This document shows, piece by piece, positions 1 to 10,801 of a DNA stretch of 64,000 nt (position 1 is the stretch's first letter; every line of letters starts with the position of its first letter). The notes beneath the pieces were generated by a model, which was not told where the DNA came from, did no database searches, and worked only from the letters and a program-made list of their open reading frames with translations. Source of the DNA: Thozetella sp. PMI_491 (Eukaryota > Ascomycota > Sordariomycetes > Chaetosphaeriales > Chaetosphaeriaceae); NCBI GenBank assembly GCA_021432635.1, contig MU270021.1, forward strand, positions 371,964-435,963, in the 5' to 3' direction. The position numbers and the translations under genes are program-made.

Positions 1-2963
1 CCGTCCTGGCTAGCCCCGTCCTGTATGGGGAAGTCACCGTCGATGAAACCCGTGTACAAGGTAGCCCGTAAAAAAAGACTTTCACAATCTTCGACAATCT
101 CTGGATGTGTGTCCGTGTGAGTATGGCCCTGCGCTTCGGCTTTTAAGTGGCGCAGGAAGATCACTGCATTGTCAATTAACCGCGTCAGTGAACTAGCGTC
201 CACGACTGGTCTTGTGACCACCCAAAGCTGCGCAATTGTGGTAGCACCACGTTTAGCAGGGCGAATATCTAAAGTGGCCGATCGAGTCATTATGTCGTTT
301 TCGCTATCCAACTGACTACGGACAATCCTGTAGTCCCCTTCGAAGCGGATCCTGAAATGGGTCGGATAGTGAAGACGTCCGCCGGGTGTAGTTTCGAGGT
401 CGCTACTATGTACGTCTGAGCCAGGATAGATGGTGTTTTCTCGAGGGTTTCGACGTAGAGTCCCAAGCACTGTCTTGTAGCCGCCGTCAGGAAAGTCATC
501 CGGATCATGCAAATCGTGATCAGGACAAATGACAGTTTCCCTTGTCTGCTGGACAGCAGAGCTCCAACTTCGTGAAAGGACAGTTTCCGCCCTTGACGTG
601 AGACCGCTGCTATGTCGGCTTGGATCGGGACATTCCAGTTCCACCCCGGTTGGGATCTTTTTCCCGTCGAATCTCAGGTCATAATCATAAGTTTTGGCGG
701 GGCCCATTCCGAACAAAACAGCCTCGTACTCCATCGTTTGCCAGGGGCCCAGGTCAAACATGAGGCTTGGTTCGTCACTGTCCCAAATCAGCCGTCCAGG
801 CATTGCGACCCTTCTCAGCGTGCTGTACAACCATCTCCTCGAGTCGGCTTTGAACGAAGCCATTGCTGCGATTGTTTGGGAAACGCTTAGTAGCAAACGG
901 CAACCTTGCCCTGCCGACTTCCCACCTTCAGCCCTGGCTAAGTCCTCAAGAAACTTGGATAGGCCAATGGCATCTGGGTATTCCACTAAAGAGTGTAATG
1001 TCTTGGTGCTCAATTCCGGGACTTTCATGTTGAGGGACAGGTGAGGGTTGCCGATCGACTCAAACAAGTCTTGCGCGGTCTCCAAGAGATCCTCTCGATC
1101 GGCATGTTTACACTTCTCAGCTTGGATGAGAAGCTGCCCAGCGAGCTGGTACTTGGCATGGGTCCGTTTTACCTGGGGCAAGCCATCCATGGTAGATAAA
1201 AACCACAAGAGTTCAACAGCTCGCGCCCTATCCTCCTGGCCAAACGTCGGACCCGCACGCTCCAGCAGAGCCCACACTAGACGATAAATAATGTCGGAGG
1301 ATCTCCTTCCCCAAAGCTGCAAGTCAATGTTGCTGTTGTAGAATTCCATGCCACATCTCTCGAGTAGCAAGGCTACTCGCCTCTCAAGGACCTCGATGAG
1401 CTTGTTCAAGAACCGACCTCGATACTGCAGGTGATTCCTCCAACTTTGATCATAGGCCCCGAAACCGATCAATGCTGTCACCCAACAGTCCTCCAAGATG
1501 TCGACTTCTTGCATGCTTAGCCCCGTCGAGTCATACAGATCCAAAGACCTGTTGACTATATAGGTGAAAATTTTGAACGCCCTATCGACGTCATTTTCGA
1601 TATATTCGCCTGGAATATTCTGGCCCGGGAACATTGCGTTGAGGACTCCTGCACTCATGACACCAAATATTTGGTTGACAAGAGACGGATCATCCGAGGG
1701 ATCCAGTCCAGTGTAGATCCTTGGGATGTTGCTTAGCAAATTGTCCAGGACGAAGCGTTCTTCATCCTCGTCCTCGGAGCTGACGACGGCAGGGTACAGG
1801 ACCGAGCTAATGATAGCATGTATGTATTGAAGGCACCTTTCTCGCAACTGTTTCCGAGAAGCCCATAGTTTCTTCTGTGCACCAAGGGCGGCTGGCAGCC
1901 TTTCAATCCAGGGCTTTTGACTTTCCCAACAGGACTGCGTCGTTTCTCGTGTTTCATGAACCGCAACCGCCATCCAGTCCAACAGTGCAATTCTATACGA
2001 CACTTCATTGACAGATTCTGCCCACACATATTCATTTTGATGATTGTCTGGCAACTCTTGGATTTCATCACGCCATTGGTCGAGCTTCGCCCTCAGCTGG
2101 GAACCTGGAGGTAGATGCTGTAAAATCTCAGCCACGCTCTCAGAGACGATTTCCGAACCGCCTCGGAATGGGTGAAGATTGACTCCAGCCTCATAGGCAC
2201 TCGCCTGTGCGGTTGCGACGTGTCCCTGTAATCGTGACATCGCTTTGGTCGTGCCCGCTTCGCCATCGGTCGGGAGGAAGCTTTGGTCAAAAATACTCAG
2301 CATTTGAATGCGCTGATGATCTACTGCGTCTGGCATAGTCGGCGACGCCGCTGGTTCCATCTGAGGATCGAACATTCGTTCGATGTCGCTTGCCATCGCA
2401 AATAGATTTTCCACATCTTCTAGTGTCTCCCTGTCCGAGCTTCCCCCTCGATCGTGCGAATCCTCCGAACCGACACTTGAGACTTGTGGACCCTCCGTCC
2501 TGCGATACTTTCGCGGAAAGACTTGCATGCGATGTGCGGTCGTAGTGTAAACGATGAAGGGTCGTGACGGTGAATCCTTGGGTAGACACCGGAGAAGTTT
2601 GGATGTGATGTTCTCTACGTCGATTTTGTCAGGAAAGGCATACATACCGTTGACCGTCTTGCGAGGCGACCACGGGGTTGTCCATGTTATATTACATAGC
2701 TCCTCTACGGATGCGGCCCTCAAGCGCAAACATGCTTGCCATACACCAAGCCAACTGTGGGCAAGTCCTGGTGAAGAATCGCATTGAACTTCATTTTCGC
2801 TCGAGCCACTCGTTGCAAGGGTGCTCAAATTTTCGCATTCATCCTGCAGAGCATTGATCCGGTGGCCAAAAAGAACTTGATCGGGATGATAGTTTGCCTG
2901 GCCCGGAAGCGGCTCAAAGTAGTACTCGAGGATGGCTTTAAGCCGGGGTGATGTTTCGTCCAT
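1..2963 (-). CDS. Long uninterrupted ORF, unknown function, 3' end outside window
   Basis: On the minus strand one reading frame stays open from an ATG at 2963 to the left edge, 987 codons with no stop and no need for introns. An in-frame TGA lies four codons upstream, which supports this start. The predicted protein begins MDETSPRLKAILEYYFEPLP and is mostly soluble and helical, with acidic, Ser-rich stretches around residues 170-200. I see no signal peptide, membrane segment, Walker motif or zinc-finger pattern, and I do not recognise the family. The C-terminus lies beyond the window, so a catalytic or effector domain could be there. It is transcribed in the same direction as the DUF6594 gene and away from the caspase-domain gene. 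Coding status rests on the length of the open frame, so confidence that it is a gene is high. Function is unknown. Confidence 0.85.
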   Translation of the reverse strand, partial: MDETSPRLKAILEYYFEPLPGQANYHPDQVLFGHRINALQDECENLSTLATSGSSENEVQCDSSPGLAHSWLGVWQACLRLRAASVEELCNITWTTPWSPRKTVNGMYAFPDKIDVENITSKLLRCLPKDSPSRPFIVYTTTAHRMQVFPRKYRRTEGPQVSSVGSEDSHDRGGSSDRETLEDVENLFAMASDIERMFDPQMEPAASPTMPDAVDHQRIQMLSIFDQSFLPTDGEAGTTKAMSRLQGHVATAQASAYEAGVNLHPFRGGSEIVSESVAEILQHLPPGSQLRAKLDQWRDEIQELPDNHQNEYVWAESVNEVSYRIALLDWMAVAVHETRETTQSCWESQKPWIERLPAALGAQKKLWASRKQLRERCLQYIHAIISSVLYPAVVSSEDEDEERFVLDNLLSNIPRIYTGLDPSDDPSLVNQIFGVMSAGVLNAMFPGQNIPGEYIENDVDRAFKIFTYIVNRSLDLYDSTGLSMQEVDILEDCWVTALIGFGAYDQSWRNHLQYRGRFLNKLIEVLERRVALLLERCGMEFYNSNIDLQLWGRRSSDIIYRLVWALLERAGPTFGQEDRARAVELLWFLSTMDGLPQVKRTHAKYQLAGQLLIQAEKCKHADREDLLETAQDLFESIGNPHLSLNMKVPELSTKTLHSLVEYPDAIGLSKFLEDLARAEGGKSAGQGCRLLLSVSQTIAAMASFKADSRRWLYSTLRRVAMPGRLIWDSDEPSLMFDLGPWQTMEYEAVLFGMGPAKTYDYDLRFDGKKIPTGVELECPDPSRHSSGLTSRAETVLSRSWSSAVQQTRETVICPDHDLHDPDDFPDGGYKTVLGTLRRNPRENTIYPGSDVHSSDLETTPGGRLHYPTHFRIRFEGDYRIVRSQLDSENDIMTRSATLDIRPAKRGATTIAQLWVVTRPVVDASSLTRLIDNAVIFLRHLKAEAQGHTHTDTHPEIVEDCESLFLRATLYTGFIDGDFPIQDGASQD

Positions 2964-4187
2964 TGCGTTGTGTCAGTCTTGACAGAGCGTGGTGATTTTG
3001 GTTGCGACGGGAGGAAAACCCGAAGACTTCCAGGTCGAAGACAAATGATGCTGAGTGGGCGGGGCCGGAGGCTAAATAACCACCAGGGGGAACAAAAAAA
3101 GTCATTGGCTGGGGATTTTCGACAGGTCATAGACCCCCACCATGCAGTAGACGCCTAATCTCTGTTGCAGGCGATCCTACCAGAAATCCACCAAGAACCA
3201 CCGACCTGCGATTTGCCATAGTGCTGTACTCTGCTTCCCCACAAGAAATTGCCTGCACGTCAGAGAACAAGCAAAGAGAGCAAAACGTAGCGTTCTGAGC
3301 TGTGATCATGTTCAAGTAAATTGGGCGAAGACCTGTGATGGCATTAAAGGGTGTAAATTCGTCGGTCTAAATGTGATGAAGTTCGCATTAGTGCGAGTTG
3401 CGATGCTTGCATTCCTACTTCCCGCCAAGAGAAAATGAGGAAATCCAGCTATACATGACGCCGGAACTAACGTCACAAGACCTACCCGGGCCGTCACTAG
3501 AACTAAAGAGAACTCCCCAACTTGGAAAAAATATTTACGAGGGACGACCATTCATCCTCAGACTAATATACAATGGGAGATTGAGAACATGTATGGTGAC
3601 CCTATCCGGTTTTACGGTACATGACCTACGTGAGATACAGCAGGGTGAATATTCTCAGATGAAGGCTCAGTGGTCCTGATACTTGTGGCAATTATTAGTG
3701 CAGCACCCTGGGTCAAAACAGGGCGGCTTGGCATCCATCAAAATGGGCTAGTTTGGCTGCGAAACAGCCCCATTAACTACAGTAGATGTGCTGAAGATAT
3801 CCACAAGGCAGTTACTTTTAAGCGACAACTATCTGCTGTTAGATAAGTCTATTACACAAGAGTGCAATTAGATTTCCTTCTTGCCAGTCTGATAGCTGCA
3901 GGGCAGATTTTGCACCAGTTACGCACCACTCCGTACGACAAATACATGTAACTTGGAAATCGAAAACAGCTTGCTGTAAAACCGAGCCGATCGCACACAA
4001 TTAATTAACCTGTGCAGGAGGTGGCTGTTCGTGGATGTGTCTGCGTATCGTTCATCGTAACAATATCACGCTGACCGCAAGCCCCAAGCGTTTGGCGGTA
4101 TTTTTTTCGCGGGTCGGGCCGGTCCACGTGGGAGAAACATGTTCAAACTTGTATACTGATTGGGAAAATAGAAAAAAAATAGCTCAG
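2964..4187. other. Intergenic stretch, no gene seen
   Basis: About 1.2 kb between the long ORF and the DUF6594 gene. Short ORFs on both strands (largest about 93 codons, 3398-3679) show no family resemblance, signal peptide or convincing splice continuation. AT content rises towards 3800-4200. It presumably contains the promoter of the long ORF. Confidence 0.5.
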
Positions 4188-5313
4188 CTAGTTCGTTACT
4201 GTGTTCCCTGAGACAAATACAAGCATGACAGTTGCGAACCTGAATACGGTATCAGCATAATAATTACTACACAACTCCACAGTAGGCTGGCTTACGTTGC
4301 GCCTGTGATGATTAATTCTGTTGTTCTCAACTCCGCCAAGCTCGCTGAGGCGACTATAAACACCACGATTGAAGCAACTGCAACACCAATGCGTTGTGAT
4401 GGGCTTGATATTAGAATGCAGGTGATGATTGGAAAAAGGAAAAGACGCACCACAGACCAGACCACCAACATCTTGGTGATGGTTGTAATGAGCGTTCCAT
4501 TATACAGGAAAACGTTTGGGTCATCTGAAGTGTTGTTACCAATATGCTGCAGTTTGCCTGTCAATTTCAAACCACACTCTAAAAACCAAAGAGTTTTGGA
4601 TATGGCGTACTTCTCGGAACTTTGGGAAGTAGTTAACGAACTTCATCCCAAGCCAGTTTTCTATTTGTCGTGTTGCCTTGTCATCGCACGATGCTAGTGA
4701 AACCAAGTCATGTGCGTGACCCAAATATGAAGTTTCGGCACTGCTTAAAGACCCCGTTCCGTCGATCCAGTTCTTCAGACTCTCGACATCTTTTGGGTTT
4801 GCCGATTGCATGCGTAGGGCTCGTTGAGTCTTCTCCAAGAACGAGTCTACTAAGAGAATGAGCAACATAGCTATCACGTAACAACTGTCATTTCGCATGG
4901 TTATGAAGCGTCTCACCATAGTTATCCAAACAGTCTTCTATTCGCCCGAGTAATTCCGTCCGCTTAGTGTTTAGATCCCCCCTCATCTTGCCCAGAAAAA
5001 GAGGTCTAGACTCCTCTTGGTCAACTTGATCCAATTCATGTTCCAGCTGCGAGAGTCTGTCTTGTTTGGCTAGTAGAACTCGAGCTCTTAATCTTGCGAA
5101 GCGGCGGCAAACGAAGAAACCGTCATATGCGCTAGTCAGGGCCGAGAACTGGGGATATCCGCTTCTGAAACCATCAATTTCTGCGTGGTTAAGTAATCAG
5201 ACCCATTTAGTTCAGCCCGGAACCGAGCCTCCGGGCTCCGTGCTCGGGAGCTGAAGAGAGAAGGATGATTGGCGCCGCTCACTATGATGGATGCATAATT
5301 CCTCGGGCTGCAT
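4188..5313 (-). CDS. DUF6594 domain membrane protein
   Basis: Five exons (5313-5283, 5180-4917, 4846-4611, 4546-4296, 4239-4188) join to a 277-aa protein; all junctions are GT-AG and phase-consistent. The N-terminal part has the family signature of a GYPxFxAL segment, then a paired RRFxxLRARxLL helix and an Asp/Glu-rich coiled region. A hydrophobic C-terminal third with three predicted membrane helices ends in GATFATVMLVFVSG, where DUF6594 proteins typically end in GATYATVLxVFVSG. The family is large and variable in Pezizomycotina and of unknown biochemical role; members often sit in accessory regions. An upstream in-frame ATG (near 5443) would add about 44 residues, but the shorter start fits the family better. 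The first exon is only 31 nt. Confidence in family is high. Confidence 0.88.
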
Positions 5314-5932
5314 GCTTACGCCGATGCCGGTTTCAACCGATGGTGGCGGGATTTCCTGCAATGTCGTGGCCCAGCCGCTGATATTGGGCGTGATGTGGGC
5401 GAAGCACAATCTTAAGATATGGAAAGAGGGGAAACGAGCCATGGCAAAGTGCCCAGCCTCGCCAGGTCTAGTTCTGGTAGTATTCAAGGCTGCGGGTTGA
5501 CTTCTGGACTGGACTGGAACTGTCTGTTCAACTTGAGAGGCCTTTGACACTCTACTTATAGCAGAAGTTCAGCTGCTGGACCAGGCTATGTACTTGAGTT
5601 CGGCGGGGCTGTAGGCTCACAGTCACCAATCCACGAACTGATCGTGGAAATAAGGACACTTCGCAAGAAGCCAACATGGCTGGGTCACTTTAGTTCGTGG
5701 CTGCTTCGTCGACACGGCAGGCTGCCTTTGGTCATAGATACTGCCAATACACCCAGAGATATCATGCAAACTGCAGTCTGCCCGTGGAAATGTGACGCTG
5801 ACCGGCCAGCCTCCCGGGGGAGTTTGTCTTAGTTGGGTAGTATTTATTACCGCTAAGTCGGCTTTTTCATTCCAAGGATAACGAAGAAAATTCACGGCCT
5901 TCAATGTGAAAATGCTACTGCCGAGCGAGGAA

Positions 5933-6325
5933 ATGCAGCCGAGGTAGATTCCCCACTCCACGCCTCAGATGCCAATGTTCATGGACAGACCACGTTAACC
6001 GAAGCCTATTAGTGAAAATAACAGACAAGGCAACGACTCAAGTGCCGACAATCCCGACGAAGCCGGGCGTCACTATGTCGTGAAATACAAGGTTTGTAGT
6101 TGTTTCTCCCGAGTCCCGTACCTAACTGAAACTTTGGACCAGACCAAGGCAAAGTTTCGTCGAGATCAAAGGGTCAGACTCACCGACGGCCGAGACCCAG
6201 GACCCTATCTGGTAGCAGAGGTTACCGGTACTCTGCATGCTAGAGCCTACAAACTCTGCTTTGAGAACGGGGACGAGGCTTGGAATGGGGAAGAGATAGC
6301 AGAAGATCACCTGGCGAAAGCTTGA
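5933..6325 (+). CDS. Small conserved-type fungal protein, 90 aa
   Basis: Three exons (5933-5943, 6013-6091, 6143-6325) give a 90-aa soluble protein. Intron 1 has a GTAGAT donor and a GTTAAC branch; intron 2 (51 nt) has a textbook TACCTAAC branch. The first exon is 11 nt. The N-terminus is polar (Asn, Asp, Ser); the C-terminal 55 residues alternate charged and hydrophobic positions with Gly-Pro turns (VRLTDGRDPGPYLVAEV), suggesting a small beta-barrel. I recall similar 70-90-aa proteins of unknown function scattered in Pezizomycotina genomes, but assign no role. It lies about 0.6 kb downstream, on the other strand, from the DUF6594 start, and about 0.35 kb before the caspase-domain gene in the same orientation. 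The 11-nt first exon is the least certain part. Confidence 0.6.
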
Positions 6326-6678
6326 ACAAAATATCTGGCCGCCTTTATCCTAACCTTTTGGCTGGCCGTGATTAGTTTTAGGCAGACCCCCGGCAACGAT
6401 CCAATAGCACCTCCGTGTCCAAACAATGCGCATGAAGCTCACTGCAGGATGTTCATGATTTTTTTATTTGTGAGGGAATTAGATTTGGGGGTTCTTACTC
6501 AGGCTGGGACGATGCTGAAGGTACGTACGCCGGATCTCTCACGGGTAATTTGTGTTCCACGGCTTAAGAAGTGGCACTTTTTCTTATCGTTCCAGGTCGC
6601 ACACTTCCTTCTAGCGTCGATGTGGCCTCATTCCTCATCCGATGACTGTTTCGATAAAGAGATCGACCAGTTATACTA

Positions 6679-8727
6679 ATGGATACGATCACGAACAAAG
6701 CCTCTGGCTCACATGTACTCCTTATAGGAATCGATGCGTATCCCCCAACCAAAGTACATCCCTTGACCAGCTGTGTACGTGACGTTCGTGAAATATCCAA
6801 ATGCCTCAGACAAACGAAGGCTGCGGTCAAGGTTCTGGCAGCGGGCAATACGTCGACTAGCTCTGACGATCTGCCAGAAGAGCGCCCGACCTTTGACAAT
6901 GTTGTCGAAAGCATTCGCCTCATCGCCAAAGCAGCAGCGCCAGGTGATTCGGTCTTTATCCATTTCTCTGGCCACGGTACTGTCCTTCCACCTGAGGAGA
7001 ACTTGAAGGTTTTTTCAAACGAAAATATAGGGGATCTAGCACTCGTTCTCTTGAAAAGAGACGAAGACGACGTATACCCCCTTCGCGGGCTAAAACTTGC
7101 CCACCTCTTGAAGGAGATGGTCTGCAACAGTGTTCACGTTACCCTGGTCCTAGACTGTTGCTTTTCCGGTGCCGTTCTACGAAGGAGAGGCCAGGAGCGG
7201 AGTGATCATGCTGTCGACGATAACCAATCCGCCCGATATATAAGTTGGATGAGTGGCTTTGGCCCGGATTATTCCCCGAAGGAAGTCGACGCCATCATGC
7301 CTGGAAATGAATACCGCGATGCCACAACGCATGGGTCTTGGCTTCTTAACCCGGATGGCTACATCATCATCGCGGCTTGCCAGCCACACCAAATCGCCCT
7401 CGAGCACAAAGACGAACTTGGACAGTCGTTTGGGAGACTCTCTTATTTCCTACTGGAAGCACTTCGAGAACCCAATTTTGGTAGTTTTCCCAACGTCTCA
7501 TGGGGTCAGATCTTTTCATACATTCGGGGCAGATTCAAAACCGAACACCCACAACAAACGCCAGCTTGGTATGGAAACAACTCGCGGCTCCTAGAGTCAG
7601 ATGATGGAGTCTTGGGTACTCGTATGACAACCCCATTTATCGCGTATCACCAGAAAAATCAAACATTTAGAGTCGAATGCGGCAAGGTGCACGGAGTCCA
7701 TAATGATGACGAGTTTGTCTTATTCCTCGTTGGGAAGCCAGATGAGGTGCAAGTCAAGGCGAAAGTGTCAGTCTTGAGGCCACTCACATGCGACTTGGTC
7801 GCTGCGAGCCCGGGGCTCATGGTAGAGTCAAGTCGCATCTCAATTGCAGCCAGAGCCTACTCACGGTTCTCTCTTCGCAAATTCCCTATTCTTCTGGGGC
7901 TAGACTCACTAGATGGGACGGAATGGCCGGAGATACAATTGACACGGCCATGGCTTCGCTTTATCGACAATAAAGCATGTACTCGGGCCTCGTTCAAGGT
8001 TACTTTATCAACTTCTGGAGATGGCTACAGCATTGAACCGGTCTGCGCCGGTTCATTTCAGGCCTTGCCAATATCGCTCTCAACGCAGAAAACTATCCAG
8101 GCTCTTGAGCAGTTAGCAGAATACCAGCTTTGGAAAGAACTTTCGTGTCCATTGGCACCAGATAACATTCCACAAGAAAATTTCTGTGTCACCCTTATCA
8201 ACCTCAGCGAACCTAGGTCCCCATACTTGTCTGGAAGTCGGATACAAATAACCGATGACGAAACACTTCAAGTAAGGGTCGATAATATAGGCCCCCAGAC
8301 ACTCTACGTTTACATGTACAATTTCGGTTCACGCTGGAACATCAAAAACATGCTCCACGGTAGCAGCATGGTTTTGTTCCCCTTGGGACGGAAAACGGAT
8401 AAGTTTCCTCCGGAAAATAAATACAAGCGCACGGGGAGAATGTCGAAAAGGTTCCCCATGACCGTACCTGATGGGAAGGATATGTGCGAAGATGAGATCA
8501 AGGTTTTCCTAACCACGAGCCATACTTCTTTTGAGCCTCTTGAGTTGGCCATAATCAAAGCGAACTTGGAGGACGAGAAAGCTCGGCCTAGTGCGATGCG
8601 AGGCAGCTCTAGCGAGGCAGAGGCAGAGGATGATGATGAGAAACAGTTGCGGCAGCCAGATCCAGAAATCTCAGAGCAGTGGGCGATGGCGACGTTTACT
8701 ATTGTTACACGTAATAAAGGTAAGTGA
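6679..8727 (+). CDS. Caspase-domain (peptidase C14-like) protein
   Basis: A 682-codon open frame starts at ATG 6679. Residues about 10-300 form a caspase/metacaspase-type fold: a first beta strand HVLLIGIDAY, the catalytic-histidine motif FIHFSGHG (His99), and the nucleophile motif LVLDCCFSG, with Cys161 in the usual position. The C-terminal half lacks NACHT or WD repeats. A segment near residues 560-640 (YVYMYNF..., VLFPLG...) resembles the DUF4384-like tails of bacterial caspase-type proteins. An acidic tract (residues about 635-655) lies near the end. The last codons read GGT AAG TGA, which is also a strong GTAAGT donor at 8720; splicing to an AG at about 8783 would replace the last two residues with a short tail. 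Such peptidases in fungi are linked to regulated cell death and NLR-like systems; the substrate is unknown. Fold assignment is strong, role inferred. Confidence 0.9.
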   Translation: MDTITNKASGSHVLLIGIDAYPPTKVHPLTSCVRDVREISKCLRQTKAAVKVLAAGNTSTSSDDLPEERPTFDNVVESIRLIAKAAAPGDSVFIHFSGHGTVLPPEENLKVFSNENIGDLALVLLKRDEDDVYPLRGLKLAHLLKEMVCNSVHVTLVLDCCFSGAVLRRRGQERSDHAVDDNQSARYISWMSGFGPDYSPKEVDAIMPGNEYRDATTHGSWLLNPDGYIIIAACQPHQIALEHKDELGQSFGRLSYFLLEALREPNFGSFPNVSWGQIFSYIRGRFKTEHPQQTPAWYGNNSRLLESDDGVLGTRMTTPFIAYHQKNQTFRVECGKVHGVHNDDEFVLFLVGKPDEVQVKAKVSVLRPLTCDLVAASPGLMVESSRISIAARAYSRFSLRKFPILLGLDSLDGTEWPEIQLTRPWLRFIDNKACTRASFKVTLSTSGDGYSIEPVCAGSFQALPISLSTQKTIQALEQLAEYQLWKELSCPLAPDNIPQENFCVTLINLSEPRSPYLSGSRIQITDDETLQVRVDNIGPQTLYVYMYNFGSRWNIKNMLHGSSMVLFPLGRKTDKFPPENKYKRTGRMSKRFPMTVPDGKDMCEDEIKVFLTTSHTSFEPLELAIIKANLEDEKARPSAMRGSSSEAEAEDDDEKQLRQPDPEISEQWAMATFTIVTRNKGK

Positions 8728-10222
8728 TAGGTAAGATGATGGAGTTGAAGAAGGCCTCACCCCGGGGGTTGCCTTTCTTCTTAGCCCCAAGGTCGCGGAT
8801 ATGAGCCTCCGGTATCTCGAGCACTGTGCGAAGGGGCATAAGATAATGAAAAATACTGGGCGATTCTATTGATATTTCGTGTGGACTACTTACCGCATTA
8901 GGAGGGCGCAGCTGCCAAAAACGGGACCGTTTCAGTGCACATAGAAAAAAATGAGAAAATGATGCATTGAGAAGATGTCTTGCTAAAAGTGGCGCCATCT
9001 TGGTGTACACGCAGATAATAATAGTAGAAGGCTGTAAAGCAGCGATGCCTTATGCATCAATGTGTAGTACAGTGCAGAAACGCCGCCACTTTAGCGGCTT
9101 TCACTTACCTCAAGTAGCAGCATTTCCATGCACGCACAGATAACAGTAGGAATCAAAGCAACACAATAGGTTTTGCACAGTAGTTCCTCTTTAAGGGCTT
9201 ATCAAATAACTTAAATAGGAAAGCTTCTCCGGTACCAAAACCTAGGCTTTGTTTATGTCACAAGAGAAATACGGCATAAATACTACATTATACCAGGGGA
9301 GTATAGTGAGGCTTCACTTTTACCACTTTGGCGTAGTGGTTTTATTTGTGACAGTTTAGAACCCTTAAGTATCTTATAGTAACTGCTTCAATTGTTAATA
9401 GTAGCCTTAATAAGTGTGAGTTACTCTACTATTATATAAGAGGGGGTCTACTGGTATTAGTTATCACAGCTCTGTTGCACTAATTAGCATCATACTACTT
9501 TTCCAGGCAGGTTGTGCTTAGTTTTAATGGCAACTAAGTGCCTCTACTTTAAATATGTGGTTCGTGGCACTGCGCAGCTCAGGAGGGGCTCCCTGATTGG
9601 ATTGAACTAATTATAGACTTGTCGCCAACTGGACTTCGAATCCAGTATAGGTGGCTTATCTATCGGCTAAGCGTGCACCCCTACGCTATGGGGGTCTATT
9701 ATAGTTATAATCATGGTGTTGTAGTTGTTGTTAAGGGTAGTAGTGGTTGTAGTGTTTTCGTTGTATAGATATATGCAATGGAAACCATGCTGCCAGTCAG
9801 CGTTTGGCCATATCTTTTGCGTAGCTAGACAGTGCGTTGGTAGTGAAGCGCGTCTGCATGGAAAGACTGATTCTACTGTGTGGAGAACACTATTTTGATG
9901 CTAAAGTGGCGCTTGCGCATTTAGCACGGCTTAGTAGCAAATATATGTAGAGGCAAGTATACGCTGCGGAGTAAAAGCGGTGTGCGTTACGGATGAATCC
10001 TCTTTAACAATCGTTCATGAGTCCTTGTTCACAACAAAGTGACCCCTGACCCTAAGCTTAAGTCATTGTTTCTGCCCGAGCTAAAGGCTCCTTCCATACA
10101 CGTAAAATAGAAAGTCGGGTTTTCCAAGTCTGGCAACGCTGATAGAGACACTAGCCCGCACCCCGGAAAACCCATCATGGCGGCCATCTTCAAGATAGCT
10201 GGGAATCAAGCTTGTCAACCAC
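8728..10222. other. AT-rich intergenic island, possible decayed repeat
   Basis: About 1.5 kb with no ORF over about 100 codons. It is rich in TA-containing words and short stops in all frames from about 9020 to 9780. This is the look expected of an old repeat mutated by RIP or C-to-T decay, but no terminal repeats or transposase fragment could be recognised. Confidence 0.45.
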
Positions 10223-10801
10223 TCAAGTGTGAGGCGTGGTGCCCGCAGGAATGTTACAGTATAAGCGCTTGTTCCAGTCCGTAAAGCCATAGGACCAGGT
10301 GCGCGTATCAGAAGTGGCATCCGATATAGATCCTGCATTGTACGCGCCACAGTAGTTTGTAATCTCGCCTAAAGCCCACTCGAAGGATCCTTGGTTATAC
10401 TTGGCTGGGGAGCGCCAATAACAGAAAAATGCGACGACATTACCATACACTGCCAATGTCGTCCGGGTTGTGCACTCCTCGTCTGGCGTCAGTGGGTGGG
10501 CGCAATGATCTTTAAGGGCTTGGTTTGCTCTATCAACGCTGAATGCATCGAGGCCGCCGCCTCCCCAGATCGGATCACATCCAACCGAGTTGCCCCGCGA
10601 CCAAAGCACGGGAGAGTCGGTGTTGTTGAAGTCAACCGGTAATGCCTGGCGTGAGCCAAGTGGTTTTTTGTAGTGAAGCTCGGTGGTGCCATCAGGCTTG
10701 TTTTCCACTGTATAAATGCCGTCCTGTGGGTTGTTCGCGATGGGCGAGGCCAATATGACCGCACCATATGTGGCCAAGGCAACAAATGTATGAAAGCGCA
10801 T
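10223..10801 (-). CDS. Small secreted six-cysteine protein
   Basis: A single-exon 192-aa ORF starts with ATG at 10801. Residues 1-19 form a clear signal peptide with an alanine-rich core followed by SPIA. The mature part has six cysteines (VGCDP, DHCAH, EECTT, FFCYW, NYCGA, LYCNI), compatible with three disulphides, plus a glycine-rich WGGGG turn and several Trp/Tyr. No glycosidase or protease motif is visible. Size, secretion and cysteine content make it an effector-like secreted protein of unknown activity. It stands alone in a gene-poor, AT-flanked stretch, typical of fungal secreted accessory genes. A TATATAAG sequence on the same strand at 11018-11025 is a possible but distant TATA box. 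Confidence 0.78.
   Translation of the reverse strand: MRFHTFVALATYGAVILASPIANNPQDGIYTVENKPDGTTELHYKKPLGSRQALPVDFNNTDSPVLWSRGNSVGCDPIWGGGGLDAFSVDRANQALKDHCAHPLTPDEECTTRTTLAVYGNVVAFFCYWRSPAKYNQGSFEWALGEITNYCGAYNAGSISDATSDTRTWSYGFTDWNKRLYCNIPAGTTPHT

Noticed and set aside
3398-3679. 93-codon plus-strand ORF
   Set aside because: No domain, signal peptide or neighbouring exon; AT-rich intergenic context.
4547-4610. Apparent frameshift in the DUF6594 gene
   Set aside because: A 64-nt GT-AG intron in phase 0 resolves it, and the exon sum is an exact multiple of three.
9600-9700. tRNA-like hairpin: 5-bp stem with 7-nt loop at 9629-9645 and box-like words nearby
   Set aside because: D-arm, T-arm and acceptor stem do not assemble with correct spacing on either strand; at most a tRNA-derived repeat fragment.
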